Of a DNA stretch of 64,000 bases, positions 62,192 to 64,000 are shown piece by piece. The number at the start of each line of letters is the position of its first letter. The stretch's first letter is position 1. Origin of the DNA: Latrodectus hesperus (Eukaryota > Arthropoda > Arachnida > Araneae > Theridiidae); the NCBI GenBank assembly GCA_037975125.1, contig CM075852.1, positions 9,594,283 through 9,658,282 of the forward strand, given 5' to 3'. Under the pieces are notes generated by a model. It saw only the letters and a list, made by a program, of their open reading frames with translations, was not told the origin of the DNA and ran no database searches. A program made the translations under genes and the position numbers.

Positions 62192-64000
62192 CTAAAATAA
62201 AATTAATTTCAAAATGCATTCACCACATCATGCATTAGTGGAAAAATACATTTAAAATCTTTGCAGACAATAGTGGTCAAAATTTACGCTTTCAAGTTCT
62301 TACATATCTAATAATTTAAAAAAATTTATACGGTAGGGGAGAAATTTTTTTTGCTTCCTAATAAATATATATTCACATTGAGTAAATAAATGTAAAATAC
62401 AGTCCGCTTGAAAAATAAGCAAAAGAAGAAAATATAAAACTGAATTTCATCACATGTAATGAAATACAAAATATAAATAAATAAGTCATTGTTTTCGCAT
62501 ACCACAAATATTAGCTTTCAGAAAAGTCTACATTTTGCGTCACTCAAAACATTTTCAACACAAAATCAAACAATTTTAAAAATTTCCATAACCATATAAT
62601 TTTTGTAAATCGATTGAATAAATCAAAAGGAATAATTTGCTCACATACACAGACCCCTAAGTTTGTTTTTTAAACAATTAAATAGTTTTTTATTATTTTT
62701 CATTCTTTCTGCCGCTAAAACTTGGCATGTTGCCAAACATAAAGTTCTCAATTTCTATGTCACAAACACCGAACTATTTACAAACAGAACAAAGAGTAAG
62801 ATAAAACGCTAGCAAATACGTCACATCAATATATAAATTATCATAGACGGCAAAATCGCATCAAGCTTCACATGCAAGTCCTAATGATTGCTTTTTACGG
62901 AGTTGTTAATTTTCCCTAATTGATAGTTATTTTCTATTTGTAAAAATAAATGTAGAAAAATAACATATTTTAATTATACTTTTATTTCTTTTTATATATA
63001 TTGTAATAAATTCAAATTTTATATAAGAAAATTATTTGTAGTGGGTTTTTTAAAGATAGCAAGAAAACATGATTGATATTTATTAAAATGTAGAATCTTT
63101 TTAGTTTTTCAATTACACAAAACTTGGATTATCATTATCAATTAATAAAAGTTTTCTGGATACAAATATTTCGCAATCATAAATATTACAAATATTCCTG
63201 AAAATTTATGATACATATTTTCATTTATATATATTTTCACACATTTGAAAGCGATATCTATAACCAGCAAATTTAAATATATACCTTCTAATGGTATTAG
63301 AATTGCAGTGTAGAGTGAATTTTTTTTACCCCGGGAAGCACTAAATTTTCTGGACCATACTTTTTAAATTAAATAAATATGTATCGTTTTGCCACGACTT
63401 CAATTTGATTAAAAGAAAAAAAAATTCAAGAAATAAATTATTATTCATATTTTTTTTTCTAAATTTTACTGCATTCATCAATACTAATTTTCAAACCTTG
63501 TTCGATTGCCGAAATAATTGGTTTTGTTAATCTCAAAATAAAAATGATATACTTTGATTAAAAGCTTCTTTCATAACAGCCATTACATAGCATGATTAGT
63601 ATTTTTGGTTACCATCCATCGTGTTTGGACTAAGGGATATTTTTCAATAAACTAAGTTAAATGGAATCAATGATGATGCGTTTTTTACAGTCAATTGTAG
63701 CTACGAAAGCCAGAGACGCTTCATATTTAATCTCGCGTTTGTCAATAGTTTTAGGAACTTAATCAAGATTTCATTCTTTACCATAGACACCCGTTATTAT
63801 TGCAGATCTTGAAAGGTATAATTTTCGGAAATTTTTTGGAGCTGTTTTAAGTTATCCATTTTAATAAAGAAAATATTTTTCAATTCGCAAAATAAGTTGG
63901 CAATTCTATTTTTGTCGTGAAAAATATGTTTCATCCAAAATTCATTTTGTAGGTTCAATAAAAATGTTATAATGTTCAATAAAAATAAAGTTCTTCACTT
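62192..64000 (-). promoter_or_regulatory. 5' flank of Jarid2, promoter region expected, not resolved
   Basis: Coding exon 1 starts with a splice acceptor, so at least one upstream exon and the promoter must lie at or beyond this stretch. The least AT-rich part is about 62.65-62.9 kb. GT donors of ordinary quality are present (for example near 62.65 and 62.30 kb), but none can be chosen from sequence alone. A short minus-strand open frame at 63797-63979 has no recognisable similarity. Confidence 0.3.

Noticed and set aside
63797..63979. 60-codon minus-strand open frame in the Jarid2 5' flank
   Set aside because: Too short, without similarity, and not joined to exon 1 by a convincing donor.

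Overview
The window is AT-rich animal DNA, almost certainly from an arthropod and probably an arachnid such as a spider. That placing is inference. It rests on long AT-rich introns, AT microsatellites and the repeat mix: mariner, Bel/Pao, RNase H-bearing LINEs, a Penelope-like element, a ZBED-type hAT and tRNA-derived SINEs. Nothing bacterial is present.

The main gene is one large minus-strand locus, about 62.2 to 21.0 kb. Joining 19 coding exons at GT/AG junctions gives an unbroken 7,332-nt coding sequence (2,443 residues) for the Polycomb cofactor JARID2 (Jumonji). Its parts in order are: a ubiquitin-interacting motif, the Arg-Lys-Phe motif whose lysine PRC2 methylates in mammals, the SUZ12-contact motif, a Lys/Ser/Asn-rich region in one 4,953-bp exon, JmjN, ARID, a JmjC domain without the usual iron ligands, and a C5HC2-type zinc finger. 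No other intact host gene is visible.

Region by region. At 584-1476 there is a mariner with perfect inverted repeats and an in-frame deletion of its catalytic core. From 2.7 to 5.2 kb lies a decayed Bel/Pao pol (minus) carrying a SINE insertion. From 5.6 to about 7.3 kb is a 5'-truncated RNase H LINE (minus). From 7.97 to 8.9 kb a LINE 3' end abuts a mariner fragment. From 9.28 to 11.57 kb is a Penelope-like element between inverted terminal repeats. From 11.6 to 20.5 kb the DNA is mostly non-coding, with microsatellites, two SINEs, a perfect palindrome and a possible pogo/Tigger relic. From 21.0 to 62.2 kb is Jarid2, whose introns hold a Jockey-type ORF1 relic, a hAT relic, a LINE tail with target-site duplication, SINEs and a dispersed repeat with three copies. 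From 62.2 to 64 kb is the 5' flank, where the promoter and any untranslated exon should lie.

How it fits together: the first 12 kb is a dense repeat nest, while Jarid2 introns carry mainly short non-autonomous or truncated elements and all 19 exons keep frame. I found no evidence of a wholly new biological system. The most informative items are the complete Jarid2 with its diverged JmjC pocket, the deleted but open mariner, and the Penelope-like element.
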